64,000 nt of DNA, taken from assembly GCA_022340805.1 (NCBI GenBank), contig JAJDNF010000056.1, forward strand, positions 18,778 to 82,777, given 5' to 3'. Positions 41,990 through 50,350 of the stretch are shown in pieces. Position numbers and translations under genes: made by a program. The DNA comes from Chromatiaceae bacterium. Lineage in GTDB: Bacteria > Pseudomonadota > Gammaproteobacteria > Chromatiales > Chromatiaceae. Each line of letters begins with the position of its first letter. Position 1 is the first letter of the stretch. The notes under the pieces were generated by a model. That model saw only the letters and a program-made list of their open reading frames with translations. It did not search any database and was not told where the DNA came from.

Positions 41990-43480
41990 ATGAACACGCC
42001 AGTCGAGGCATGTACCTTCGTGATCTTTGGTTCCACCGGCAACCTGTCACGCATCAAATTGATGCCCGCCCTCTATCACCTGGAGGCGGCCGGTAAATTG
42101 CCTGAGAACTGCCGCATCCTGGCGACCGGGCGGCGGCCATGGGATCGGGAGCGCTGGCTGCATGAGGCCCGCGGGATGCTGCATGAAGGCATAGTCACCG
42201 GGGTCGATCCCGAGGTGCTCGAACGTTTCGAGCAGCACCTCGATTACTTCCAGGGTGATATATCCGATCCGCAGATGTATGACCAATTGGCTGAACACAT
42301 CGAACATCAGCCGGACTATTCTGCGAATGTGGCCTTCTACCTGTCGATACGTCCGGCAGAGTTTGGCGTGGTCACCGAAAACCTCAGCCGAACAGGTTTG
42401 CTCAAGGAAGAGAGCGGCTGGCGTCGTGTGGTGATCGAGAAGCCCTTTGGCTATGACCTCGAAAGCGCCCAGGCATTGCAGATCCGCCTGTCACGTCATC
42501 TCGACGAGGCCCAGATCTACCGGATCGACCACTACCTGGGGAAGGAGACGGTGCGCAACGTATTGGTGTTCCGCTTCGCCAATGTCATGCTTGAGCCGCT
42601 GTGGAATCGCAACTACATCGATCACGTGCAGATCACCCACTCCGAGCAGCTTGGGGTTGGCAGTCGCGCGCCCTACTACGACGGGGCGGGTGCATTGCGC
42701 GACATGATCCAGAGCCATCTGCTGCAATTGCTGACCCTGGTCGCGATGGAGCCGCCGGTGTCGATGGAGTCGGAATCGCTGCGCGATGAAAAGGTCAAGG
42801 TGCTGAAATCGGTTCGGCCGATTCCACCGAGTGCGGTGCATTCGCAGGCCTTCCGCGCCCAGTACAGTGCCGGGAAAATGGGTGGCAAAAAGGTGAAGGG
42901 CTATCTGGAAGAGGATGGCGTGCCTGCCGACAGCACCACCGAAACCTATGCCGCGCTGAAACTCCACATCGACAATTGGCGATGGCGCGGCGTGCCGTTC
43001 TACCTGCGCACCGGGAAGCGCATGGCCGAGAGCGTCTCCAGCATCATGATCCGCTTTCGACAGCCACCCACGCAGTTTTTCAAGGATACCCATATACAGC
43101 AGATGGAGCGCAACTGGCTGGTGCTCGGCATCCAGCCCTGCGAATGCCTGCGCATCCAGCTTACGGCGAAGGAGCCGGGATTGGAGATGGAGACCCATCA
43201 GGTCAGCCTGGATGCGGGTTTCCGTACCCAGAGCGACGTCTATGCCGATGCCTACGAGGGCCTGCTGCTGGATGTGATGGAAGGCGACCGCTCGCTGTTT
43301 CTGCGCTATGACGAAGTGGAATATGCCTGGCGCATTGTCGATCCGATCTTGCGGGTCTGGTCGGTGGAACGCGACTTCATCACCTCCTATCCAGCCGGTA
43401 GCTGGGGGCCGGAGGAAAGTCGGCGGCTGTTCGAAAAGGATATCGATCGCTGGCGCCACAAGCTTGATGTGGATGAATAA
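41990..43480 (+). CDS. zwf: Glucose-6-phosphate 1-dehydrogenase
   Basis: First enzyme of the oxidative pentose phosphate pathway, making NADPH and 6-phosphogluconolactone. The Rossmann start (FVIFGSTGNLSRIKLMPALY), the EKPFGYD motif and the active-site signature RIDHYLGKETV are intact. ATG 41990 with GAGG upstream gives 496 residues. It is translationally close to gnd and convergent with tal. The 261-base gap to tal holds a short palindrome (GCGCATTATGCGC at 43587-43599) and no clear terminator. Confidence 0.95.
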   Translation: MNTPVEACTFVIFGSTGNLSRIKLMPALYHLEAAGKLPENCRILATGRRPWDRERWLHEARGMLHEGIVTGVDPEVLERFEQHLDYFQGDISDPQMYDQLAEHIEHQPDYSANVAFYLSIRPAEFGVVTENLSRTGLLKEESGWRRVVIEKPFGYDLESAQALQIRLSRHLDEAQIYRIDHYLGKETVRNVLVFRFANVMLEPLWNRNYIDHVQITHSEQLGVGSRAPYYDGAGALRDMIQSHLLQLLTLVAMEPPVSMESESLRDEKVKVLKSVRPIPPSAVHSQAFRAQYSAGKMGGKKVKGYLEEDGVPADSTTETYAALKLHIDNWRWRGVPFYLRTGKRMAESVSSIMIRFRQPPTQFFKDTHIQQMERNWLVLGIQPCECLRIQLTAKEPGLEMETHQVSLDAGFRTQSDVYADAYEGLLLDVMEGDRSLFLRYDEVEYAWRIVDPILRVWSVERDFITSYPAGSWGPEESRRLFEKDIDRWRHKLDVDE

Positions 43481-43741
43481 GCATCAGGCTTTGGGCGTGG
43501 CGATTAATGCAGGTTGACGCCCGGGTCGCGGACCTCGTCGCGGCTGACCATATCATCAGCAGTCCGCCGACTCCGATCAGCGGTTAGCGCATTATGCGCA
43601 CCTCGATCGTGCCAGGTACGCCAGACTGTCAGAGCGACATGCGCGGTTCATGCGCAACGCCGGCTTGAAGGGCCAGCGACGAAGCCATCCGCTCAAGGGT
43701 GATTTCCCACAAACGGTTGACCGTCGGCAGACCCGGTAAAA

Positions 43742-44701
43742 TCAGGCGCACTTGTGACAGGCGTATTGTTCCAGTTTGAGCGTATCCCGGGTGAAACTGC
43801 GGATGCCCTCGGCGAGCTTCTCCGTGGCCATCGCGTCTTCGTTCATCTGCCAGCGGAAATTTGACTCGTCGACCGCCAGGGCAGGGATGTTCATCGTGCG
43901 CGCCTGTCCTGGATCGAGCTTCCTTGCGACCTCGCCCCCGGCCTCGCGCAATTCCTGCATCAGCGCGGGTGCGATGGTCAGGTAGTCGCAACCGGCCAAC
44001 TCGAGGATCTCGCTGCTGTTGCGAAAACTCGCCCCCATGACCACGGTTGGGTAGCCGTGACGCTTGTAATAGTTGTAGATGCGGGTGACAGACTTCACGC
44101 CCGGATCCTCGGCTGGGGCATAGCCCTGTACGCCCTCGGCCTTCCTGTACCAGTCCATGATGCGTCCGACAAACGGCGAAATCAGGGTCACGCCGGCCTC
44201 GGCGCTCGCCACAGCCTGGGCGATGCTGAACATCAGCGTGAGATTGCAGTGATACCCACGACGCTCCAGTTGCTCGGCGGCGCGGATGCCCTCCCAGGTC
44301 GAGGCGATCTTGATCAGCACCCGGTCCGGACCTATACCCGCCTGCCCATACAGATCGATCAGGCGCTCAGCGTGGGCGATCGTGGCCTCGGTGTCGAAGG
44401 AATTGCGCGCGTCGACCTCGGAAGACACCCGCCCCGGTATGATCTTCAGGATCTCGACCCCGAAATTGACCGCCAGCTTGTCCATCATGTCGCGCGACAT
44501 CTGCTCGATGGCATTGCTGCGCGAGCGGGCATATGCGATCGCGTCGTCCAGCAGCCCGGCATATTGGACCTGCTGAGCCGCCTTGAGCAGCAGAGAGGGA
44601 TTGGTGGTGGCGTCGGTGGGCGTGTACTGGGCGATGGCGTCGATGTCGCCGGTGTCGGCGACGACCGTGGTCATGCCCTTGAGCTGGTCGAGTTTGTTCA
44701 T
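43742..44701 (-). CDS. tal: Transaldolase
   Basis: Non-oxidative pentose phosphate enzyme that transfers a dihydroxyacetone unit. The signature [17 protein letters not shown] near the N-terminus and the Schiff-base lysine in [13 protein letters not shown] are clear. The 319-residue length is standard for TalB-type enzymes. It lies downstream of the rubrerythrin-like gene on the same strand (34-base gap), so it could share its transcript. With gnd and zwf it makes a pentose phosphate block. Confidence 0.95.
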   Translation of the reverse strand: MNKLDQLKGMTTVVADTGDIDAIAQYTPTDATTNPSLLLKAAQQVQYAGLLDDAIAYARSRSNAIEQMSRDMMDKLAVNFGVEILKIIPGRVSSEVDARNSFDTEATIAHAERLIDLYGQAGIGPDRVLIKIASTWEGIRAAEQLERRGYHCNLTLMFSIAQAVASAEAGVTLISPFVGRIMDWYRKAEGVQGYAPAEDPGVKSVTRIYNYYKRHGYPTVVMGASFRNSSEILELAGCDYLTIAPALMQELREAGGEVARKLDPGQARTMNIPALAVDESNFRWQMNEDAMATEKLAEGIRSFTRDTLKLEQYACHKCA

Positions 44702-44735
44702 GGCTGCTCTGGCCTGATGGCCGTTGTCGGTTTGA

Positions 44736-45182
44736 TCAGTTGTCGCGCATGATCTGGTCGTCGTACTGCACCTCGAAGTACAACTTGTGTTTGGCCTCTT
44801 CCTGGGCCAGGCCGAGGAACATGGTCTTCAGCTCCGGGTCGTCGATGGCCCTGGCCATGTCGCTGTACAGCCGGTAGGCGGCCTTTTCACGCTTCATCGC
44901 GACGATCAGCGCGTCCTGCAGGCTGATGTCCTCGGCGGGCTCCACATCGACCAGGTAGTCGGCGATCTTCAGGTCCTGCACGTGCTGGTCGGCATTGAGC
45001 AGCCTGTCGCCCAGCTTGACCGATTTGAGCTTGCCCTTGTGGCGCATCTCCTCCTTGCTGAAGCCCAACAGCATCTCCTTCATCCAGGCGCTGTTGGCGC
45101 GCTCGGCGAGATTGCTGTAGAAATCGGCCGCCTGCTGCTCTCGCTCGATGGCGAAGTCGAGGATCTCGTCTACGGTGTGCAT
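44736..45182 (-). CDS. Rubrerythrin/ferritin-like di-iron protein
   Basis: A 148-residue four-helix di-iron protein. Helix motifs carry the expected ligands: [36 protein letters not shown] and [12 protein letters not shown]. No rubredoxin domain is present. Such proteins reduce peroxide or handle iron. ATG 45182 has GGAGGACAAAA upstream, so it is translated independently, 93 bases after the ferredoxin-oxidoreductase gene. It may protect the oxygen-sensitive complex encoded upstream (inference). Confidence 0.83.
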   Translation of the reverse strand: MHTVDEILDFAIEREQQAADFYSNLAERANSAWMKEMLLGFSKEEMRHKGKLKSVKLGDRLLNADQHVQDLKIADYLVDVEPAEDISLQDALIVAMKREKAAYRLYSDMARAIDDPELKTMFLGLAQEEAKHKLYFEVQYDDQIMRDN

Positions 45183-45275
45183 TTTTGTCCTCCGTCGCAC
45201 AGACCTGAACTGCAACGTTGCGTTTTCGTCCGGATACAGCCTCCGGCGTGGCGATCCGGCTGATGACAGATCCCG

Positions 45276-47060
45276 TCACCCATCGAGGGTGCCGGTGAGG
45301 AAGCGGTGGATGCCGCGCGCCGCGTGGTGGCCATCCTCGATGGCGCTGATCGCGTCGGCCCGACTGTTGGCGATGTCGCCGCCTACGAACAGCTTGGGCA
45401 GGCCGGTCTGCTGGTATTCGCCGGGGACGAACTTGTTCCACTTGAACTCGATCCGGTCGCGGTACTCGGCGGGGATGAAGTCGAGCTGGCCACCCTGGCC
45501 GATGGCCGCGATGATGCAGTCGTAGGTCTCCTCGTGCATGCGGTCCTCCTGCAGCACGGGTCGCGGCCGGCCGCCCTTGTCGTCGGCGATCATCTCGGCC
45601 TCGCCCCAGACGATCGTCACCTGGCTGGTCGAGGCCGCATTCTTGATCTCGACCGGAATCGCCTGCTGCACCAGCTTACAGCCCTCGGCCTGGGATTCGT
45701 GGATCTCCTCCGGGTCGGCAGGCATGTCCTCGATGCGGCGCCGGTACAGCACCGTGACATCTGCACCCAGCCGGCGCGATACGCGAGCTGCATCCATCGC
45801 GACGTTGCCGCCGCCAATAACCGCAACCTTGCTGCCCACGCCAGGGTCGCGGCCGCTGGCCACGTCGTCGAGGACCTGCAGGCCGGACAGCACGCGTGGG
45901 TGTTCCTCGCCCTGAATGCGCAGCGCGGATGGCTGGTTCAGGCCCACGGCGAGGAACAGCGCGTCGTAGTCCTCGATCAGCTGCCTGAATGGGACGTCGC
46001 GGCCGATATGGGTGTTGAACTTCACCTCCACACCGAGTGAACGGATGTATTCCAGGTCCTTGTCAAGCTGGTCGTCCGGCAAGCGGTAGGAAGGCACGCC
46101 GTAGCGCAGCATGCCGCCGGCACGCGCCTGGGACTCGTACACGGTGACGGCGTAGCCCTGGCGGCGCAGGTAGTAGGCCGCACTCATGCCACCGGGACCG
46201 GCACCGATCACGCCGACCTTCCTGCCATTTTCCACGACCTCGTCGCCGAGGATCTCGCGGTACCTTTCGGCAGGGACGCGGTCGACGATGGCGCGCTTGA
46301 GCCAGCGGATCGCGATCGGGTCGCCCTGGTAGCCCATCACGCAGACGGTCTCGCAGCGGTGCGTGCAGATGCGTCCACAGGTAGAAGAGAAGGGGTTGGT
46401 CTCGTACAGCAGGCGCAGGCCGGCCTCGTAGTCGCGCTGACGCACCGCGCGGATATAGTCGGGGATCGCCATGTGCGCCGGACAGGTGGCCACGCAGATG
46501 CCGCATTCGACGCAGCGGTCGGCCTCGAGCACGGCCTGTTCCTCGGTGTAGCCCTTCATGACCTCGTCGAAGCCCGCGACGCTCTCCTCCGCACCCAGCG
46601 CCTGCATGTCGATGCGCTCGTGCACCAGCAGGTGATAGTCGTCATCGCGCCTGTAGCCGAGGCTGTTCTGGTTCCACGGCATCGCATCGGTACCGGCGGT
46701 GAAGTGGAAGGCATCCGGATCCTCGGTTATCCAGGCGTAGTGATTGCTCATACGCAGCGACCGGGTGGTGCAGATGTCCACGCACAGCGCGCACCAGCAG
46801 CAGCGGCCGTAGTCGAAGCGCGGGCGCAGGCCGCTGTCACCGGAGCGCTGCTCCAAGCCCTCGACCGGCACCATGTCAATCGCGTGATTCTGACAGATCG
46901 TCTCGCAGGTGCCGCAGCCGATGCAGTCCTCGCTGTTCATGTGGAAGCCGCGGTAGCGCGGCGCGCCCGGGCGATCCTCGATCGGGCGCTTCTGGGTGTA
47001 GGGTTTCTCGAACGCCCGCTGCCAGACATAGAAGGGCGAGATCAGGTCTTTCAGACTCAT
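45276..47060 (-). CDS. Ferredoxin-GltD-type NAD(P)H oxidoreductase of an Mbx-like complex
   Basis: A 594-residue fusion. The N-terminus is a NuoI-like 2x[4Fe-4S] domain (CIGCGTCETIC; CCWCALCVDIC). A GltD-type iron-sulfur region (CVECGICVATCP; CGRICTHRCETVC) follows, then an FAD site (GAGPGGMSAAYYLRRQGY) and a nucleotide site (IGGGNVAMDAARVSRRLGADV) whose arginines favour NADPH. It would feed electrons from NAD(P)H into the membrane complex, replacing NuoE, NuoF, NuoG and NuoI. It is the last complex gene, four bases after the NuoD-like gene. The coupling to NuoB is inference. Confidence 0.82.
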   Translation of the reverse strand: MSLKDLISPFYVWQRAFEKPYTQKRPIEDRPGAPRYRGFHMNSEDCIGCGTCETICQNHAIDMVPVEGLEQRSGDSGLRPRFDYGRCCWCALCVDICTTRSLRMSNHYAWITEDPDAFHFTAGTDAMPWNQNSLGYRRDDDYHLLVHERIDMQALGAEESVAGFDEVMKGYTEEQAVLEADRCVECGICVATCPAHMAIPDYIRAVRQRDYEAGLRLLYETNPFSSTCGRICTHRCETVCVMGYQGDPIAIRWLKRAIVDRVPAERYREILGDEVVENGRKVGVIGAGPGGMSAAYYLRRQGYAVTVYESQARAGGMLRYGVPSYRLPDDQLDKDLEYIRSLGVEVKFNTHIGRDVPFRQLIEDYDALFLAVGLNQPSALRIQGEEHPRVLSGLQVLDDVASGRDPGVGSKVAVIGGGNVAMDAARVSRRLGADVTVLYRRRIEDMPADPEEIHESQAEGCKLVQQAIPVEIKNAASTSQVTIVWGEAEMIADDKGGRPRPVLQEDRMHEETYDCIIAAIGQGGQLDFIPAEYRDRIEFKWNKFVPGEYQQTGLPKLFVGGDIANSRADAISAIEDGHHAARGIHRFLTGTLDG

Positions 47061-47064
47061 GGTG

Positions 47065-48207
47065 CTACCTCTCGATCTCCGGCGGATAGGTGTGCAGGGA
47101 CACCATCAGACCGGCGATGTCGGCAATGTTGGTCCCCACGGCGAGCTTTTCCATCAATGCGATCGCGTGGGTGTAACTGGGGCCGCGCACGTGCACCCGG
47201 CGCACATATTCGCTGCCGTCCGTGACCAGGTAATAGCCGTATTCGCCGCGCGTGCACTCGGCCTTGGCGTAGGTCTCGCCGGCCGGCACCTGCCAGTGCA
47301 GCACGTTCGGCATCCTGGCCTGGAAGGGGCCGTCCTTGGGCATGCGGTCCAGGCACTGGCGCAGCATGCGGATCCCCTGGTGCATCTCCTGATAGCGCAC
47401 CCATGCGCGTGCGTAGGTATCGGACTCGGTGGCGGTGATCAGGTCGAATTCGAGCTGGTCGTAGACCAGGTAGGGGGCATCCTTGCGCAGGTCGCGGGCG
47501 AAGCCGGCGGCGCGCTGGTTTGGGCCGGTGATGCCGTAGGGGTCGACCATCTCCCGCGGGATATGGCCCAGGCCCTTGGTGCGCGCCTTGAACACGACGT
47601 TGTTGAACAGCACCTTTTCCACATCGCGCAGCAGCTTCTCCACGCGGTTCAGCACCTCGTGGCAGCGACCCTCGAAGCCTTCCGGCAGGCGCCCGCGCAC
47701 GCCGCCCGGGACTATGTACATATGGTATACGCGCGCCCCGGTCATCTCCTCGAACAGGTCGAGGATGTAGTCACGGTGGGTCACGGTCCACTGGTAGACG
47801 GTACTCTGGCCAAATGCCGCACCAATGCCGCCCAGCCACATCAGATAACTCGCCAGGCGCATCAGCTCCAGGTTCAGGGTGCGGATCCACTCGGCGCGTT
47901 CGGGTGACTGGATCCCGGCCAGCTCCTCCACCACTGCGGCATACAGGTACTCGTTGAAGGTGGGCTCGGGCACCGCGATGCGGCAGACGATCGGGAAGTT
48001 CTGGATGAAGGTGCGCCGCTCCATCAGCTTCTCGAAGCCGCGGTGCAGGTAACCGACATGGGTCTTGCAATCCACCACCTCGTCGCCGCAGGTGGTCAGT
48101 TCCAGAGACATGTTGCCGGTGATGCCCGGGTGCTGCGGTCCCTGCCAGAGCTTGAGGTACTTGCCGGAGCTCAGATCTACCGGGGGATTGGGTTCGAACA
48201 CGATCAC
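47065..48207 (-). CDS. NuoD-like 49-kDa subunit with altered active site
   Basis: A 380-residue relative of complex I subunit NuoD and of [NiFe]-hydrogenase large subunits. GPQHPG, HVGYLHRGFEKLMERR and the arginine/glutamate core match NuoD. The loop usually reading HPSTHG is HPGITG here. The segment with the quinone-site tyrosine is replaced by RIAVPEPTFN, and the C-terminal SLDPVMG block is SLHTYPPE. The CxxC pairs of hydrogenases are absent. The electron acceptor is therefore unlikely to be ordinary quinone or protons. It overlaps the NuoC-like gene by four bases. Confidence 0.85.
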   Translation of the reverse strand: MIVFEPNPPVDLSSGKYLKLWQGPQHPGITGNMSLELTTCGDEVVDCKTHVGYLHRGFEKLMERRTFIQNFPIVCRIAVPEPTFNEYLYAAVVEELAGIQSPERAEWIRTLNLELMRLASYLMWLGGIGAAFGQSTVYQWTVTHRDYILDLFEEMTGARVYHMYIVPGGVRGRLPEGFEGRCHEVLNRVEKLLRDVEKVLFNNVVFKARTKGLGHIPREMVDPYGITGPNQRAAGFARDLRKDAPYLVYDQLEFDLITATESDTYARAWVRYQEMHQGIRMLRQCLDRMPKDGPFQARMPNVLHWQVPAGETYAKAECTRGEYGYYLVTDGSEYVRRVHVRGPSYTHAIALMEKLAVGTNIADIAGLMVSLHTYPPEIER

Positions 48208-48767
48208 TGCCCCCCGGACGACGGCTCGTCCGTGTGCGTGGGATAGAGCAGGCCCTTCATGTGCTCACGCGGATCTTCGGTACCGCGCCCTTCGCGACTG
48301 TAGAAGCGCTCAAGACTGAACGCGGCGGTGTCGAATTCCTTGCGCATGGGTGGAATCTGGTCCCAGCCCTCCAGGCAGAAGTCCTCGTCCAGGCGCGGGC
48401 TGCCGGGGAAGCGGATGCCGTACATCTCGCGCAGTTCGCGCTGGTAGGTGGCGGCCTGGGCCCACAGCCCGTGGATAGACTGCATCTCGGCATTGTCACG
48501 CTCGAGGTCGACGTGCATACCCAGGCTGTGCCTGGCATCGTAATTGTGCAGCATGTATGTGAGCGTGAAGATGCCTTTCTCGATCCAGTCGATGTTCGTC
48601 AGGAACGCCAGGTGGGTGTAGCCGGCATCGTCGCGCAGCTCGCGCAGCAGCCGCACCGCCTGTTCCTTGGGCACCTTGAAGAAGGTCAGATCGGCCTTCT
48701 GCTCGTGGATCTCGCTGATCGCAAAGTTCTTACCGAATCGCTGCAGCAGCTCGATTGGGTTAGCCAT
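48204..48767 (-). CDS. NuoC-like 30-kDa subunit
   Basis: A 187-residue soluble subunit of the complex I type. The ERDNAEMQSIHGLWAQAATYQRELREMYGIRFPGSPRL block matches the NuoC signature (the E-R-E-x-x-D/EMYGI region). It normally docks NuoB and NuoD. I use ATG 48767, five bases after the NuoB-like stop; the ORF-track start reads into the NuoB-like gene. The tail beyond residue 150 is unusual in being long and acidic. Confidence 0.85.
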   Translation of the reverse strand: MANPIELLQRFGKNFAISEIHEQKADLTFFKVPKEQAVRLLRELRDDAGYTHLAFLTNIDWIEKGIFTLTYMLHNYDARHSLGMHVDLERDNAEMQSIHGLWAQAATYQRELREMYGIRFPGSPRLDEDFCLEGWDQIPPMRKEFDTAAFSLERFYSREGRGTEDPREHMKGLLYPTHTDEPSSGGQ

Positions 48768-48772
48768 GGTCG

Positions 48773-49405
48773 TCACCAGTTGTAGTCCGGCATATTCCAG
48801 TCCTTGATCACGCGTTTCTGATTGGCCTTGTACCAATCGAAGTTTTCCACGTAGCGGTTGGCGCCGTCCGCGCGCCCCTCCATGATCTTCTTCTTCAGCT
48901 CCAGCACGCCGGCCATCAGCACCTCCGGGCGCGGCATGCAGCCGGTGATGTACAGGTCCACCGGCAGGTATTCGTCGAATTTGTTGACCGTGTTGTAGCT
49001 GTCCCAGTACATGCCACCGTTGATCGGGCAGATGCCCAGACAGACCACGAACTTGGGACCCTGCATCTGTTCGTAGGAGCGGATGATGCGCTTGAGCGTC
49101 TTGACCGAGGCGTAACCGCCGATGATGAACACCGAGGACTGGCGTGGGGTGGGGCGCATCTGCACACCCATCCGGTAGGCGTCAAAGCGTGCAGTCATCA
49201 GCGGGTTCAGCTCCACTGCGCCGCAGCCGGTACCGAACGCCAGCAGCCACAGCGAATTGGCGCGCACCCAGTTGACGAATTTCTCCACCACCGCGACCGG
49301 GTAGGGCTCGTAGGGCACCGGCCTGGCGTCCGAGAACAGATCCCGGTCCTCGGCGCTCAAGCCCTCGTTGAGCAACGGGCCGAGGGCGTATTTTTGCGTA
49401 TCCAT
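48773..49405 (-). CDS. NuoB-like 20-kDa subunit with incomplete N2 cysteine set
   Basis: A 210-residue relative of NuoB/hydrogenase small subunit. TPRQSSVFIIGG, CLGICPINGGMYWDSYN and DLYITGCMPRPEVLMAG match the family and hold two cluster cysteines. The tandem CC of the usual LACCAVE motif reads TGCGAVE here (TGC GGC in the DNA), so one N2 ligand is missing. An extra cysteine three residues before GIC could substitute. ATG 49405 is preceded by GGAGGAG. It follows the NuoH-like gene by 21 bases. Confidence 0.87.
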   Translation of the reverse strand: MDTQKYALGPLLNEGLSAEDRDLFSDARPVPYEPYPVAVVEKFVNWVRANSLWLLAFGTGCGAVELNPLMTARFDAYRMGVQMRPTPRQSSVFIIGGYASVKTLKRIIRSYEQMQGPKFVVCLGICPINGGMYWDSYNTVNKFDEYLPVDLYITGCMPRPEVLMAGVLELKKKIMEGRADGANRYVENFDWYKANQKRVIKDWNMPDYNW

Positions 49406-49426
49406 GGAGACTCCTCCTTGCCGTGT

Positions 49427-50350
49427 TCAGGGCAACAGGACGGCCTGGGTATAGCCGATGGCAGCGATCCCGATCAGGGTCGGGTAACGCAGGAAGAAGC
49501 GGATGGACTGGTCCACGCGGAAGCGCGGAAAGGCCGCGCCCACCACTACTGCCACCATGTATATGGCCCAGGTTTTGATCACAAGTTCCACCAGGTTGGT
49601 GGCGCCGCCGAAGAACAGGTCCATGAACAGGATCAGCTTGGCACCGGCGAACACGGCGCGGTTCATGGTCATCATCGCCAGATAGGAGCTGTGATATTCG
49701 GTCGGCGGGCCTATCGGAATCTCATTGGGCGCCATGGTGACGTCAAACGGCGAATAGCCGGTCATGCCCAGGAAGGCGATCATTGCCGCGATCACAGCCA
49801 GCGGATTGGTGAACAGGGTCCAGTTCAGGATGCCGCCCTGCTGGGCGGCGACGATGTCGTTGATCGACAGGCTGCCGTATTGCACCACGATGGCGATGAT
49901 CGCCAGCGCGAAGGGCACTTCGTAGGCGGTCATCTGGCCGAGGCCGCGGGCCACGCCAATGGCACTGAAGGGATGGCCGCTCTCGCCAGCGCCGATGGCC
50001 ATGCCGAGCTGGCCGAAGAACATGAAATACATCGCCAGAAGCAGATCACCGGCCGAATTGAAATTGCTGAACATCTCGCTGCCATACAGCACGGGCACGA
50101 AGGCCAGCGTGCCGATGCCGCCGGCCAGCCGAAATACCGGGCCGAGGTAGAACATCGCGCCATGACTGACCGCGGTGCGCTTGCCCAGGTTCTTCAGCAG
50201 GTCGATGAAGGGCTGATAGACCGGGATGCCGATGCGCCCCTGCACCTTGGCCAGGGTGCGCGCGACGATGCCCGACAACAGCATGCCGTACAGCCCGACG
50301 ATCGTCAGGTTGATCAGAAAGTAGCCGATCCGAACGGGCCAGTCTTGCAT
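49427..50350 (-). CDS. NuoH-like membrane subunit
   Basis: A 307-residue protein with about eight membrane helices, of the NuoH/EchB/MbhM family that links the peripheral arm to the ion pumps. The loop RTLAKVQGRIGIPVYQPFIDLLKNLGK and the PFDVTMAPNEIPIGPPTEY segment, where NuoH has PFDLPEAEQELVAGFHTEY, identify it. The altered acidic residues in that segment may reflect a different substrate cavity. ATG 50350 overlaps the stop of the antiporter-fusion gene. Confidence 0.88.
   Translation of the reverse strand: MQDWPVRIGYFLINLTIVGLYGMLLSGIVARTLAKVQGRIGIPVYQPFIDLLKNLGKRTAVSHGAMFYLGPVFRLAGGIGTLAFVPVLYGSEMFSNFNSAGDLLLAMYFMFFGQLGMAIGAGESGHPFSAIGVARGLGQMTAYEVPFALAIIAIVVQYGSLSINDIVAAQQGGILNWTLFTNPLAVIAAMIAFLGMTGYSPFDVTMAPNEIPIGPPTEYHSSYLAMMTMNRAVFAGAKLILFMDLFFGGATNLVELVIKTWAIYMVAVVVGAAFPRFRVDQSIRFFLRYPTLIGIAAIGYTQAVLLP

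Noticed and set aside
43587-43599. GCGCATTATGCGC palindrome between zwf and tal as a terminator
   Set aside because: The stem is only six bases with no T-run; it could at most be a protein site.
47065-49405. Reading the NuoB/NuoD-like genes as a [NiFe] hydrogenase
   Set aside because: The large-subunit CxxC pairs needed for the nickel-iron site are absent and there are no hyp maturation genes.
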